64,000 nt of DNA from JAKFEE01 sp036675815 (GTDB lineage Bacteria; Pseudomonadota; Alphaproteobacteria; Rhodospirillales; Magnetospirillaceae), in NCBI GenBank assembly GCA_036675815.1, contig JAKFEE010000041.1, positions 1 to 64,000 on the forward strand, in the 5' to 3' direction. The notes below the pieces were generated by a model. That model was not told the origin of the DNA. It searched no databases and saw only the letters and a list, made by a program, of their open reading frames with translations. The translations under genes and the position numbers were made by a program. Shown here piece by piece: positions 16,764 through 25,124 of this stretch. Every line of letters begins with the position of its first letter. Positions within the stretch are counted from its first letter, which is position 1.

Positions 16764-18563
16764 TCAGGCCCTCGCCATGTCGATGATGCACGCCTCGATG
16801 GCAGCACCCAATCCCGCCGGATCGAATGCAGGTCCCGTGGGCTCATGCCGGAACGTTGTCGCCGCCGTCACCAAGGCCTGCGCCTTGGCCACATAATCCG
16901 CGATATCGGCGGCGACCATGGTCGGCGAAAGCCCGGCGCCATCGAGCAGGGCCGCCGCTTCGCCGCCGCTTAGGGCAACCACTGGCGATCCCGCCGCCAG
17001 TGCTTCGGCTGCCGTCTCCGCAGGGCAAATAGGAAAGGGCGTCAAAACGGTGTCGACACTGGCCAGGAAGCGGGAGCGGTTTGGCTCGCTGACGATCTCG
17101 ATGCGATGGGCGATGCCGAAATTGCCCAGCAAGTCGATGAGGTGCCGGCTGTTCTCCGGCGTGGTGAAATCGTGGTCGCGAAGGACGAGCACCGAATCGG
17201 GCACCGCCATCAGCAGGCGCCCCCAACAGGCGGCGACCTCGGGATTAATCGCGGCGAGGTCGGCGTCCGCGCCGAAGGCGAAGGGACCATCGCCTCGCTG
17301 TGGCCGTTCCCGCCGCACCGGACGGAAGGCCTTGACGCCGTGTGGCAGCCGCTCCGCCAGATGTGCGTCGATACCCGGAAGGTCGAGGCCACGCGGAACG
17401 TTCAGCCAAGCCACCTGCACCGGTGCCGGCCGCAGCGCCGCCAGGGGCAGGTATTCGGGGTCGGCGAGGCCGTTGGCGATGACCAGGGCGTCGAGATCGT
17501 CACCCGTGATGATGCGGGCGGCGGTATACGGGTCAACGTCGTCGAGATCGCGCCAGTTACGCAGCGGCCCGCGCAGCGGAACATTGCGAGCCTGATCCAA
17601 GGACCCGCTGCCGTAGCCGAACAGTGCCACGGCCCGGCTGTGGCCGGCGGTGACCGAAGCGACGAGGTCGAGATCGTCACGGCCCAGCCCGCGGCACATA
17701 TAGCCGACCCTCAGCGGGCCGTCGGTGGAGCGCCGCGGCTTGGCGGGGGCCGCCTCGGGCAGTTGCGCGCGCAAATCTGCCGCGGCGGCGGCAAAGGACG
17801 ATGCCGCGGTCGGGTCAAATTGCAGGCTGCGCAAGCGCGCGGCATGTGCCGTCAGATCGTCTGGCGTCATCGCCACGGCAAAGCCGTGGGTGGCACGCGC
17901 GGCGGCGTGATTGCCGATCAGCGTCAGCGACGTGCCGAGCCGGCTCACCACGCTGGCGTCCTCGGGTGCCAGCAGGCGCAACGACCGCAGGGCGCCGAGC
18001 GCCGCCTGCGCCTTGCCCGTGGCGATCAGCGCGTCGGCGAGGCCGGAAAGCGCCTCCGGATCATCGGCCTCTTGGGACAGATGCTGCTTGTACAGGATCG
18101 CCGCCGTTTCGTGGTCGCCGGCCGTTGCCGCTGCCTTGGCCTTGGCGACCAACGGCCGTTCCCGGATCGTCAGGAAGGCCTCGGCAAAACCGGGAAAACT
18201 CGGCCCGAGGAGATCGAGCAGGCGACGGTCCGGCGGGCGCACCATGGCCAGCTTGCCATAGAACAATGCGTCCTGCAGGCGGCCCAGTTGGCTGTGAATC
18301 ACCCCCAGCGCTTCGGCGACGTCAGGCCCCGCCTCGGGGTGATCGACGACCGATTGGAACAACTGTGCGGCGCGGGGAAGATCGCCGTGATGCCAGGCAA
18401 TCACCGCCAACAGTTCGACCGCGTGCACCACCACCGCCTCGTCGCCGCCGGCGGCGACGGCGCAACAGGGGATCGCCTCTTCCCATTCGCCATTGCGGAT
18501 GTGACGTTCAGCGCAAGACAGGGCATCGCCGAGTGCTGTTTCCGGCGACAAGGCGTCATTCAT
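16764..18563 (-). CDS. TPR protein with OGT/SPINDLY-like glycosyltransferase domain (FlbA-like)
   Basis: This 599-residue protein has helical TPR-like repeats in the N-terminal half (WEEAIPCCAVAAGG, HGDLPRAAQLFQSVVDHPEA, DHETAAILYKQHLSQEADDP). The C-terminal half resembles the bacterial GT41/SPINDLY group: PLRVGYMCRGLGRDDLDLVA, then LDALVIANGLADPEYLPLAALRPAPVQVAWLN, and PICPAETAAEALAAGSPVVALSG, which corresponds to the UDP-binding end. GAGGAG 7 bp upstream supports ATG 18563. Its position between flaF and maf matches flbA-type genes of Caulobacter flagellin loci. It could be a flagellin O-glycosyltransferase or an accessory factor; catalytic residues are not certain. Confidence 0.75.
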   Translation of the reverse strand: MNDALSPETALGDALSCAERHIRNGEWEEAIPCCAVAAGGDEAVVVHAVELLAVIAWHHGDLPRAAQLFQSVVDHPEAGPDVAEALGVIHSQLGRLQDALFYGKLAMVRPPDRRLLDLLGPSFPGFAEAFLTIRERPLVAKAKAAATAGDHETAAILYKQHLSQEADDPEALSGLADALIATGKAQAALGALRSLRLLAPEDASVVSRLGTSLTLIGNHAAARATHGFAVAMTPDDLTAHAARLRSLQFDPTAASSFAAAAADLRAQLPEAAPAKPRRSTDGPLRVGYMCRGLGRDDLDLVASVTAGHSRAVALFGYGSGSLDQARNVPLRGPLRNWRDLDDVDPYTAARIITGDDLDALVIANGLADPEYLPLAALRPAPVQVAWLNVPRGLDLPGIDAHLAERLPHGVKAFRPVRRERPQRGDGPFAFGADADLAAINPEVAACWGRLLMAVPDSVLVLRDHDFTTPENSRHLIDLLGNFGIAHRIEIVSEPNRSRFLASVDTVLTPFPICPAETAAEALAAGSPVVALSGGEAAALLDGAGLSPTMVAADIADYVAKAQALVTAATTFRHEPTGPAFDPAGLGAAIEACIIDMARA

Positions 18564-18599
18564 GGACGGGCTCCTCAAAACGGCAGGAACGGGCGCTGC

Positions 18600-19016
18600 T
18601 CAGACGGTCGCCGCCACGGGTTGGCTCGAAGGCTCCACCGCGGCTTCCGGCGCGTGAAGCAGGCCTCGGGCGATCTCGCGGTTGATCGAGATCAGAGCGT
18701 CGACCAGTTGCGGTCGCGGTGCTGCCAACAAGGCCACCGACTGCTTGTCGACGAAGTTGCACAGAGACAGCATGTTGGCGCGGATTTCGGCCGGAACCGG
18801 GCAATCGGGGGCCGTCAGTTCGGCCTGGAAGATCGTCCACAGGCGCCAATTCAGTCTGGCCGCCTGCAGCAGCGCTTCGATATCCTCGCGCTGCTGCGCG
18901 TCGAAAAGGCGCCGTGCCGACTCAGTCAGAGCCCAGGCCTCGATTTCACGCGGTGTGCCGGAGACGGGCGCGCTACTGTAAGGGGAAGAGCCTTGTTGGT
19001 ACGAATTCTTGTACAT
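18600..19016 (-). CDS. flaF: Flagellin biosynthesis regulator FlaF
   Basis: FlaF acts with FlbT on flagellin synthesis and export in alphaproteobacteria; in Caulobacter it is needed for flagellin production. It has 138 residues. The family core is present: TPREIEAWALTESARRLFDA, ARLNWRLWTIFQAELTAP, NMLSLCNFVDKQSVALL, then LISINREIARGLLHA. Two ATGs stand in a row; GAGGG is 5 bp before the second (19016) and too close to the first. It directly follows the flagellin gene on the same strand beyond a terminator, so readthrough or a small promoter of its own is possible. A second FlaF is encoded at 27593. Confidence 0.9.
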   Translation of the reverse strand: MYKNSYQQGSSPYSSAPVSGTPREIEAWALTESARRLFDAQQREDIEALLQAARLNWRLWTIFQAELTAPDCPVPAEIRANMLSLCNFVDKQSVALLAAPRPQLVDALISINREIARGLLHAPEAAVEPSSQPVAATV

Positions 19017-19109
19017 CATGCCCTCATGGTGGGCTGTCGAGCCTTAAGACCTTCCAACAGGCTAGCGTCGAAGAAATTAACGAAATGCAAAGAATAAACC
19101 CGTGGTAGC

Positions 19110-19138
19110 AAAAAAAGAGGAGGCCCGAAGGCCTCCTC
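19110..19138 (-). terminator. Strong rho-independent terminator after flagellin
   Basis: On the minus strand, GAGGAGGCC-TTCG-GGCCTCCTC is a perfect 9-bp stem with a UUCG tetraloop, followed by seven T (complement of 19110-19116). It begins about 20 bp after the flagellin stop, as expected for a very abundant transcript. Confidence 0.9.
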
Positions 19139-19157
19139 GACGTTGATTTTGCTGCGA

Positions 19158-20021
19158 TTAACGGAACAGCTGCAGCACCGCCTGATCGGACTGGCCGGCG
19201 AAGGCCAGGGCCTGCATACCCAGCTGCTGACGGGTCTGCAGGGCCACCAGGTTGGCGCCCTCCTCGTTGAGGTCGGCCAAGGTCAGCTTGCCCGAACCCT
19301 CGGTCAGCTCGTTCGAGTACTGCTTGGTGAACTCGAGACGGGTCTGTAACAGCGCCACGTTCGAACCCAGGGTCTTGGCGTTCGCGCGCAGCGTCGTCAG
19401 ACCGGATTCGATGTGTTCGATCATCGTATCGAATTTCGACACGCTGTTGCTGATGGCGCTCCAGGCCGCCGCCGCCGAGCCGATGCCGCTGGCCAGAGCG
19501 GACGCCTTCACCGCCACGGTGAACAGCTTGGAGGCGATGAGGTTGACGCCGTTGACGTCGAGCTTCGCCGCGCTGGCGTCCGAGAACTGCACGGTGAGTT
19601 TCGCCGTGGTCGAGTTGACCAGGTTCAGGCCCTGATAGCTGGCGTCGTTGGCGAGGTGATTTGCCTGCTTCGCCAACTCGTTGAACTGGCTCGCGAGGTC
19701 CTTGCGTTCGGCGGCATCCGCCGACTTGGCGCTGAGCACCAAGCCCTTCATCTGCTTGACGACCTTCTCGACGCCCTCGATGGCAGTCAGTGCCGATTTG
19801 ATGCTGCTGATGCCCTGGTCGATGCCGTCCTTCTTTTCCGTGAAGTCCGCGGCGCGGTCGCTGAGGGCCTTGCCCTGGAAGTAGGCGACGGCGTCGTCGA
19901 TCACGCTGCTCACCTTCAGTCCGGTGCTCAGCTTGCCCTGGGTCGAGCCGATCAGCGCGTTGGTGCCCTGCAGCGACAGCAGGTTGGTGCGGATGGCAGC
20001 GGAAAGAGTGATGTCAGCCAT
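19158..20021 (-). CDS. Flagellin
   Basis: This is the filament subunit, exported by the flagellar type III apparatus. It has 287 residues, short because the variable D2/D3 region is nearly missing. The conserved N-terminal D0/D1 is ITLSAAIRTNLLSLQGTNAL, LSTGLKVSSVIDDAVAYF, then IDQGISSIKSALTAIEGVEK. The C-terminal D1/D0 is LADLNEEGANLVALQTRQQL, ending AFAGQSDQAVLQLFR. ATG 20021 has GAAGGGA 6 bp upstream. Two hairpins lie in the leader (20053-20082). The Maf, OGT-like and Pse genes nearby suggest it is glycosylated on Ser/Thr in the mid-region. Confidence 0.95.
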   Translation of the reverse strand: MADITLSAAIRTNLLSLQGTNALIGSTQGKLSTGLKVSSVIDDAVAYFQGKALSDRAADFTEKKDGIDQGISSIKSALTAIEGVEKVVKQMKGLVLSAKSADAAERKDLASQFNELAKQANHLANDASYQGLNLVNSTTAKLTVQFSDASAAKLDVNGVNLIASKLFTVAVKASALASGIGSAAAAWSAISNSVSKFDTMIEHIESGLTTLRANAKTLGSNVALLQTRLEFTKQYSNELTEGSGKLTLADLNEEGANLVALQTRQQLGMQALAFAGQSDQAVLQLFR

Positions 20022-20052
20022 GTCTTATCCCTTCTGGATAATGAGTGGTCGT

Positions 20053-20082
20053 CCGGCGGTTCTGCCGGGCCGGTTTCTACCG
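20053..20082 (-). promoter_or_regulatory. Tandem hairpins in the flagellin 5' leader
   Basis: Read on the flagellin strand, CGGT-AGAA-ACCG (20082-20071) and CCGGC-AGAACC-GCCGG (20068-20053) form two stems, each with a loop beginning AGAA. They sit 32-61 nt before the start codon. In Caulobacter, FlbT acts on the flagellin mRNA leader; flbT is present here at 27937. The second stem also resembles the FlbD palindromes but is 16 bp instead of 17. Confidence 0.5.
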
Positions 20083-20227
20083 ACGGCGTCGACGCTAACC
20101 CTAAAGATGGAAGGAGGGCAAGCGAAATATTGATGGGCCGCTTCGGGAATGTACTCGGCGGGTAGGAAGGCCTTTATCGGATTGTAACTTCGCATTATGG
20201 TGATCGGACTTGTAGGCCGAAGCTGGA

Positions 20228-21292
20228 TTGCGAACAGTCGTGGGCGATATTTACGGCAGCATTTGGCGCAATTTGATGAAATCTCAGCTTGAGGCCCACG
20301 CATTCATGCTGCAGCGCAACAATATGCTCATGCGCCAGGGCTTCGCCGACCAGCTGAGCCGTGGGCTGCGCCAGCTCGAGGACAAGTACGACGGTTCCGC
20401 CACCGCCGAGTTGGAGGCCCGCGTCAACGCCCTCGCCGAACAAAAGCTCGAACTGGTCGACAAGCGCGAGGTGCTGGACAGCGCCTTCGATCGAATCGAG
20501 GACATTCGGCTGTCGCTCCTGGCGGCGCGTGCCGCGGCCATGACGGGCGCCGCCGAAGCCTTCGACGCGGCCCTTGCCGATGCGAACTACTATGCCGGCA
20601 CCAGGTCCAGCGACACGGACGTGCTGACGCGTCATCCCGGCGTGACGTGGAATGGGGACAACACCATCGTCACCGCCGCCGGCCAAGACGTGGTCATCGA
20701 GGACGTGTTCCTGGGCGTGGACTACAAGATCGAATTGGATGACGGCAGGGAGCTGCGTTCGGACTTCCGCGGCCGCATGCTCACGGGCGTCGCGCCGACC
20801 CTGGACATGGATGCGCTAAGTCTCTCGGACCCGCTCGCCGTGCCCGCGGACGGCGACAGCTTCAGCTTCACCGACGGCGCCAACACCTACACCGGCACGC
20901 TGCGCACCACCGGCGGCAGCGTCGGCAATGCCTGGCTGTATAACAACCTCGCCACCGAAGCCGACCGCTTGCGCGCCGTCGCCGACATCGACGCGGCCAT
21001 GAAGCGGGTGCTGCGGGCCGAAAACGATTGGCGCCTGGACGAGGCGCTGATCTCCGTGGGCATCGAGAAGATCGGCACCGATGCCGAGGCTTTGCAGTCC
21101 GAGTATCAGGCGGTAGCCGATGCCGAGTTCGAGGCGAAGTCGGCTGAACGCAAGGCGTTGGTGGCCAGGATGGACCTGGCGGAAAAGAGCTTCGGCCTCA
21201 CCGCGGCAAGCGGCCTGTCGCTGATTCAGGCAGTTTTCATGAACGAGCCGCCGGAGAAAAAGGATCTGTTCGGCATCCTGAGCGGCGGCTGA
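20228..21292 (+). CDS. Unassigned flagellar-locus protein with flagellin/FlgL-like layout
   Basis: This protein has 354 residues from a TTG at 20228; GTG 20240 or ATG 20276 are other starts and none has a good ribosome site. I do not recognise a family. The N-terminal 100 residues and the last 90 are long amphipathic helices (LSRGLRQLEDKYDG, LDSAFDRIEDIRLSLLAARA; LISVGIEKIGTDAEALQSEY, RMDLAEKSFGLTAASGLSLI). The middle is beta-rich and Gly/Thr/Asp-rich (FTDGANTYTGTLRTTGG). This helix-beta-helix order is that of flagellin and FlgL, and the early IYGSIWRNL recalls the IYGTNFRYTS of FlgL. There is no signal peptide. It is divergent from flagellin and upstream of pseB. It could be an exported minor filament, cap or junction protein. 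Confidence 0.7.
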   Translation: MRTVVGDIYGSIWRNLMKSQLEAHAFMLQRNNMLMRQGFADQLSRGLRQLEDKYDGSATAELEARVNALAEQKLELVDKREVLDSAFDRIEDIRLSLLAARAAAMTGAAEAFDAALADANYYAGTRSSDTDVLTRHPGVTWNGDNTIVTAAGQDVVIEDVFLGVDYKIELDDGRELRSDFRGRMLTGVAPTLDMDALSLSDPLAVPADGDSFSFTDGANTYTGTLRTTGGSVGNAWLYNNLATEADRLRAVADIDAAMKRVLRAENDWRLDEALISVGIEKIGTDAEALQSEYQAVADAEFEAKSAERKALVARMDLAEKSFGLTAASGLSLIQAVFMNEPPEKKDLFGILSGG

Positions 21293-21370
21293 CGGCCCGA
21301 TTGTGTCTTTTGTTGTATCTTTAGCATTTGGCATTACGATCGGCCGCATCTTGGAAAAGAGGGCAAGATC

Positions 21371-22393
21371 GTGACTCGCCATAGGTTCTATGACACGTTG
21401 GCTGATCTTGACGGTCGCTCGATACTCGTCACAGGCGGCACCGGGTCATTCGGCAAGTCGTTCGTGCGGACCGTACTGCAGCATCACAAGCCGAAGCGGC
21501 TGGTCATCTATTCGCGTGACGAGCTGAAGCAGTACGAGATGGGCCAGACCTTCAGCGAGGCCGATTATCGCTGCGTGCGCTATTTCATTGGCGACGTGCG
21601 CGACCGCGAGCGCTTGACCATGGCCATGCGCGGCATCGACACCGTGATCCACGCCGCGGCGCTGAAGCACGTTCCCGTGGCCGAGTACAATCCGTTCGAG
21701 TGCATCCGCACCAACGTGATGGGGGCGGAAAACGTCGTCCAGGCCTGTATCGCCAACGGCGTCGAGAGGGTCATCGCGCTGTCGACCGACAAGGCGGTCA
21801 ATCCGATCAATCTCTACGGGGCGTCGAAGCTGGCGTCCGACAAGATTTTCGTCGCGGCCAACAACCTCTCGGGCGGGGGCACCCGCTTCTCCGTCGTCCG
21901 CTACGGCAACGTCGTCGGCTCGCGCGGCTCGGTGGTGCCGCTGTTCCAGCGCCTGGTGCGCGAGGGGGCCGACTACCTGCCGATCACCGACCCGCGCATG
22001 ACCCGCTTCTGGATCACCCTGCAACAGGGCGTTGATTTCGTGCTGTCCTGCCTCGAGATGATGCGCGGCGGTGAGATCTTCGTGCCGAAAATCTCCAGCA
22101 TGCGCATGCCCGAGCTGGCCAAGGCGCTGGCCCCGCACCTGCCGCAAAAGGTGATCGGCATCCGCCCGGGCGAGAAGTTGCACGAGGTGATGATCACCGA
22201 AGACGACGCCCGCGCCACCGCCGAACTCAAGGACCGCTACATCATCCAGCCGGTCTTCGCCTTTTGGCAGGCGGCGGGGCTTGCCGACTACGATGCCAGG
22301 ATCGTGCATGAGGACTTCCGCTACGCCAGCGACAACAATACCGACTGGCTCGACGAGAGCGGGCTGCGGCGGATGATGGCCGAGCCGGCATGA
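21371..22393 (+). CDS. pseB: UDP-GlcNAc 4,6-dehydratase (inverting), PseB/FlmA
   Basis: PseB carries out the first step of pseudaminic acid synthesis: NAD(P)-dependent 4,6-dehydration with C5 epimerisation of UDP-GlcNAc. It has 340 residues and an extended SDR fold: nucleotide motif VTGGTGSFGKSFVRTVL, STDKAVNPINLYGASKLASDK containing the Y-x-x-x-K pair in PseB-type context, RYGNVVGSRGSVVPLF, and KLHEVMITEDDA at the C-terminus. GTG 21371 has AGAGGG 7 bp upstream. It opens a tightly packed run (next gene overlaps by 4 bp) reaching pseI at 27527. Confidence 0.93.
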   Translation: MTRHRFYDTLADLDGRSILVTGGTGSFGKSFVRTVLQHHKPKRLVIYSRDELKQYEMGQTFSEADYRCVRYFIGDVRDRERLTMAMRGIDTVIHAAALKHVPVAEYNPFECIRTNVMGAENVVQACIANGVERVIALSTDKAVNPINLYGASKLASDKIFVAANNLSGGGTRFSVVRYGNVVGSRGSVVPLFQRLVREGADYLPITDPRMTRFWITLQQGVDFVLSCLEMMRGGEIFVPKISSMRMPELAKALAPHLPQKVIGIRPGEKLHEVMITEDDARATAELKDRYIIQPVFAFWQAAGLADYDARIVHEDFRYASDNNTDWLDESGLRRMMAEPA

Positions 22394-23568
22394 CCTTCCT
22401 GCCCTACGGCCGCCATGTGGTCGAGGACGACGACGTCGCCGCCGTCGCCGAAGTGTTGCGCGGCGATTGGCTGACGACCGGGCCGGCGGTGGCGACCTTC
22501 GAGCGGGCCTTCGCCGCCAGGGTCGGCGCCCGCCACGCCGTCGCCTGCGCCAACGGCACCGCCGCGCTGCATCTGGCGGCCCTGTCCCTGAACCTCGGTC
22601 CTGGCGACCGGGTTGCGGTGCCGACGCTCACCTTCCTCGCCACCGCCAACGCCGCCCGCTTCGTCGGTGCCGACGTCGCCTTCTGCGACGTCGATCCGGA
22701 CACGGCGCTGATGACCGCGGCCCATCTCGCCTCCACGCTCGACGGCCCCCACGGCAGCGCCATCCGCGCCGTGTTCCCGGTCCATTTCGCCGGCCAGTGC
22801 GTCGACATGCCGGCCCTCGCCGCGGTGGCCCGGGCGCGCGGGCTCGCCATCGTCGAGGACGGCTGCCACGCGCTCGGCGCCAGCCAGGGCGGCTCCGCCG
22901 TCGGTGCCTGCGCCTTCTCGGACATGACGGTGTTCTCGCTGCATCCGGTCAAGACCGTCACGGCCGGCGAGGGCGGGGTGGTCACCACCAACGACGGTGG
23001 CCTTGCCGAGCGTCTGCGCCGGCTGCGCGGCCACGGCATAGTGCGCGACGGCTTCGAGGTCCTCGATCAGGCCTACGGCGCCGACGGCACCGCCAATCCC
23101 TGGTATTACGAGATGGCCGAACTCGGCTTCAACTACCGCCTGTCGGACATCAACTGCGCCCTGGCCACCACCCAGCTGGCCAGGCTCGACCGCTTCGTCG
23201 CCCGACGCGCCGAACTGGTGGCGCGCTACGACGCGGCTCTAGCCGGCTTGGCGCCCCTGGTGCGGCCGCTGGCGCGCTCCGCTGGCCGACCGAGTTGGCA
23301 CCTGTATGTCGCCCTGGTCGACTTCGCCACCGCCGGCATCAGCCGCGCCCGGGTGATGCAGGCGCTGAAGGCGCAGGGAATCGGCAGTCAGGTGCACTAC
23401 CTGCCGGTGCACAGGCAGCCTTATTACCGGCGGCGTTACGGCCTGCTCGGTCTCCCCGGCGCCGATTCCTATTACGCCCGTTGCCTCAGCCTGCCCCTGT
23501 TCCCCGCGATGGCCGACGCCGATGTCGACCGGGTGGTGGAGGCCCTGAAGGAGGGGCTGCAGGCATGA
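22390..23568 (+). CDS. pseC: UDP-4-amino-4,6-dideoxy-N-acetyl-beta-L-altrosamine transaminase, PseC
   Basis: This PLP aminotransferase follows PseB in the nonulosonic acid route. It has 392 residues and belongs to the DegT/DnrJ/EryC1 family: YGRHVVEDDDVAAVAEVL at the N-terminus, ANGTAALHLAAL, VEDGCHALGAS with the PLP-interacting Asp, and SLHPVKTVTAGEGGVV, in which the Lys forms the Schiff base. NYRLSDINCALATTQL and VHYLPVHRQPYYRRRYG are also typical. ATG 22390 overlaps the pseB stop, so translation is coupled; it likewise overlaps the next gene. Confidence 0.92.
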   Translation: MTFLPYGRHVVEDDDVAAVAEVLRGDWLTTGPAVATFERAFAARVGARHAVACANGTAALHLAALSLNLGPGDRVAVPTLTFLATANAARFVGADVAFCDVDPDTALMTAAHLASTLDGPHGSAIRAVFPVHFAGQCVDMPALAAVARARGLAIVEDGCHALGASQGGSAVGACAFSDMTVFSLHPVKTVTAGEGGVVTTNDGGLAERLRRLRGHGIVRDGFEVLDQAYGADGTANPWYYEMAELGFNYRLSDINCALATTQLARLDRFVARRAELVARYDAALAGLAPLVRPLARSAGRPSWHLYVALVDFATAGISRARVMQALKAQGIGSQVHYLPVHRQPYYRRRYGLLGLPGADSYYARCLSLPLFPAMADADVDRVVEALKEGLQA

Positions 23569-24293
23569 CCACCGCGATCATCGTCCAGGCACGCCTCGGC
23601 TCGACCAGGCTGCCGGGCAAGGTGATGATGGACCTGGCCGGCCGAACCGTGCTGTGGCACGTGCTGAGCCGCTGCCGTGCCATCCCCGGCGCCGACGTCG
23701 TCGTCTGCGCCACGACCACGGCCGCGGCCGACGATGCCGTCGTTGCCGAGGCCGAGCGCTGCGGCGCCGTGGTGTTCCGCGGCTCGGAGAGCGATGTCCT
23801 TGACCGCTACCACGGTGCGGCGGTCGCGGTGGGCGCCGACGTGGTGATGCGCGTGACCAGCGACTGTCCGCTGATCGACCCCGAGGTCTGCGGCGCCGTA
23901 CTGCGCCTGCGGGCGGAGCAGGGCGCCGACTACGCCTGCAACAACATGCCGCCGTCGTGGCCGCACGGCCTCGACTGCGAGGCCTTCACGATGGCCGCCC
24001 TGAGCCGTGCCGCCGCCGCCGCCACCCAGCCGAACGAACGCGAACATGTCACGCCGTGGATCCGCAGCGCCGTCTGCCTGCGCCGCGCCAACCTGGCCGG
24101 CCCCGGCGGCGCCACCGCGCGCCTGCGCTGGACCCTGGACTACCCCGAGGACCTCGCCTTCTTCCGCGCCGCCGCCGCGCACCTCGAGCCGCCGCCGGCG
24201 ATACCGGATTGGCACGCCGTCGCCGCCATGCTCGATCGCCATCCCGAGATCGCGCTCATCAACGCCGGGGTCGCCCGGCCCGGCGCGACCTAA
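23565..24293 (+). CDS. Cytidylyltransferase-type nucleotidyltransferase, SpsF/FlmC-like
   Basis: This is probably the step that activates the nonulosonic acid with CTP (PseF role). It has 242 residues. The N-terminal motif IIVQARLGSTRLPGKVMMDL is that of the SpsF branch of the CTP_transf_3 family, followed by VMRVTSDCPLIDPEV with the metal-binding acidic residues, and PNEREHVTPWI near the C-terminus. It is SpsF-like rather than close to Campylobacter PseF, so its exact substrate is less certain. ATG 23565 overlaps the pseC stop. Confidence 0.82.
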   Translation: MTTAIIVQARLGSTRLPGKVMMDLAGRTVLWHVLSRCRAIPGADVVVCATTTAAADDAVVAEAERCGAVVFRGSESDVLDRYHGAAVAVGADVVMRVTSDCPLIDPEVCGAVLRLRAEQGADYACNNMPPSWPHGLDCEAFTMAALSRAAAAATQPNEREHVTPWIRSAVCLRRANLAGPGGATARLRWTLDYPEDLAFFRAAAAHLEPPPAIPDWHAVAAMLDRHPEIALINAGVARPGAT

Positions 24294-24305
24294 CCGGAGT
24301 CTGTC

Positions 24306-25124
24306 ATGGACAGCGAACACATCCGCCAGCACTGGACGAACTGGGCGCAGCAGCACAAGACGAACCTGCGCGCCACCACCAAGACGCCGACGGCCAAGCG
24401 GATCGAGGTCGATGCCCTGAAACGCGCCATCGAACGCGTCGCGCCGGCCGGGCGCGTGCTCGACGTGCTCGAGGTCGGTGCCGGCAACGGCCAGAATTTG
24501 CTCGAGCTCGCTGCCTGCCTGCCGCACCGCTTCACCGGTGTCGACTACATCCCCGAGATGGTCGAGAACGCCGAGGCGATGCGCGCCGGACATCCGGCCG
24601 CCGGGCGGCTGCGCTTCCTGGTCGGCGATGTCACCCGCCTCGACGCGACCGAGGGCCTGGCGCCCAGCTACGACATCGTCTTCACCGACCGCTGCCTCAT
24701 CAATCTCGAGACCGCCGAAAAGCAGATGATGGCCATCGACGCCCTCGCCGCCAGGGTGGCGCCAGGCGGCTGGCTGGTGATGATCGAGAACTGGCGGGGC
24801 TCCTACGGCCGCCAGAACGACTGCCGCGAGGCGCTAGGCCTGCCGCGGCGCACGCCCGACCGGTTCAACCTGTTCCTCGACGAGGCGGTCATCCGGCCGT
24901 ACCTCGAGAGCCGGCTCGCGGTGATCGAAGTCGAGGATTTCATCAGTCTGCACGACCTCGTCCTCTACGTGCTGCTGCCCGCCGTCAACGGCGGCAAGAT
25001 CGAGTACGATCACCCGCTTGTCCAGGCGGCGACGACGCTGACCATCGCCGCCAACGCCACGGACCGCAGCCCCTTCGGCCAGTTCGGCCAGAATCGCCTG
25101 TTCCTGTGCCGCAAGGGGCGATAG
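24306..25124 (+). CDS. Class I SAM-dependent methyltransferase in the Pse-type cluster
   Basis: This 272-residue protein has a Rossmann SAM-binding domain: VLDVLEVGAGNGQNLLELA (motif I), FTGVDYIPEMVENAEAM (motif II region), DIVFTDRCLINLETAEKQMM, and VAPGGWLVMIENWRGS. A downstream part (LNRF-type: RFNLFLDEAVIRPYLESRLA) extends to the end. It could methylate the sugar or a hydroxyl on a pathway intermediate; no published step of Pse synthesis needs a methyltransferase, so the nonulosonic acid made here may be a methylated variant. ATG 24306 follows the previous stop by 12 bp. Confidence 0.8.
   Translation: MDSEHIRQHWTNWAQQHKTNLRATTKTPTAKRIEVDALKRAIERVAPAGRVLDVLEVGAGNGQNLLELAACLPHRFTGVDYIPEMVENAEAMRAGHPAAGRLRFLVGDVTRLDATEGLAPSYDIVFTDRCLINLETAEKQMMAIDALAARVAPGGWLVMIENWRGSYGRQNDCREALGLPRRTPDRFNLFLDEAVIRPYLESRLAVIEVEDFISLHDLVLYVLLPAVNGGKIEYDHPLVQAATTLTIAANATDRSPFGQFGQNRLFLCRKGR

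Noticed and set aside
17106..19097. Long plus-strand frame across the OGT-like gene and flaF
   Set aside because: Arg/Gln/Gly-rich translation without motif, antisense to two well-supported genes.
20083..20227. Search for a sigma-54 or sigma-28 promoter of flagellin
   Set aside because: No pair of GG and GC at 10-bp spacing and no TAAA/GCCGATAA pattern; I leave the flagellin promoter unassigned.
21320..21350. Possible sigma-54 element before pseB (TTTGGCATTACGATCGG)
   Set aside because: The -24 half fits but the -12 GC doublet is missing at the required spacing.
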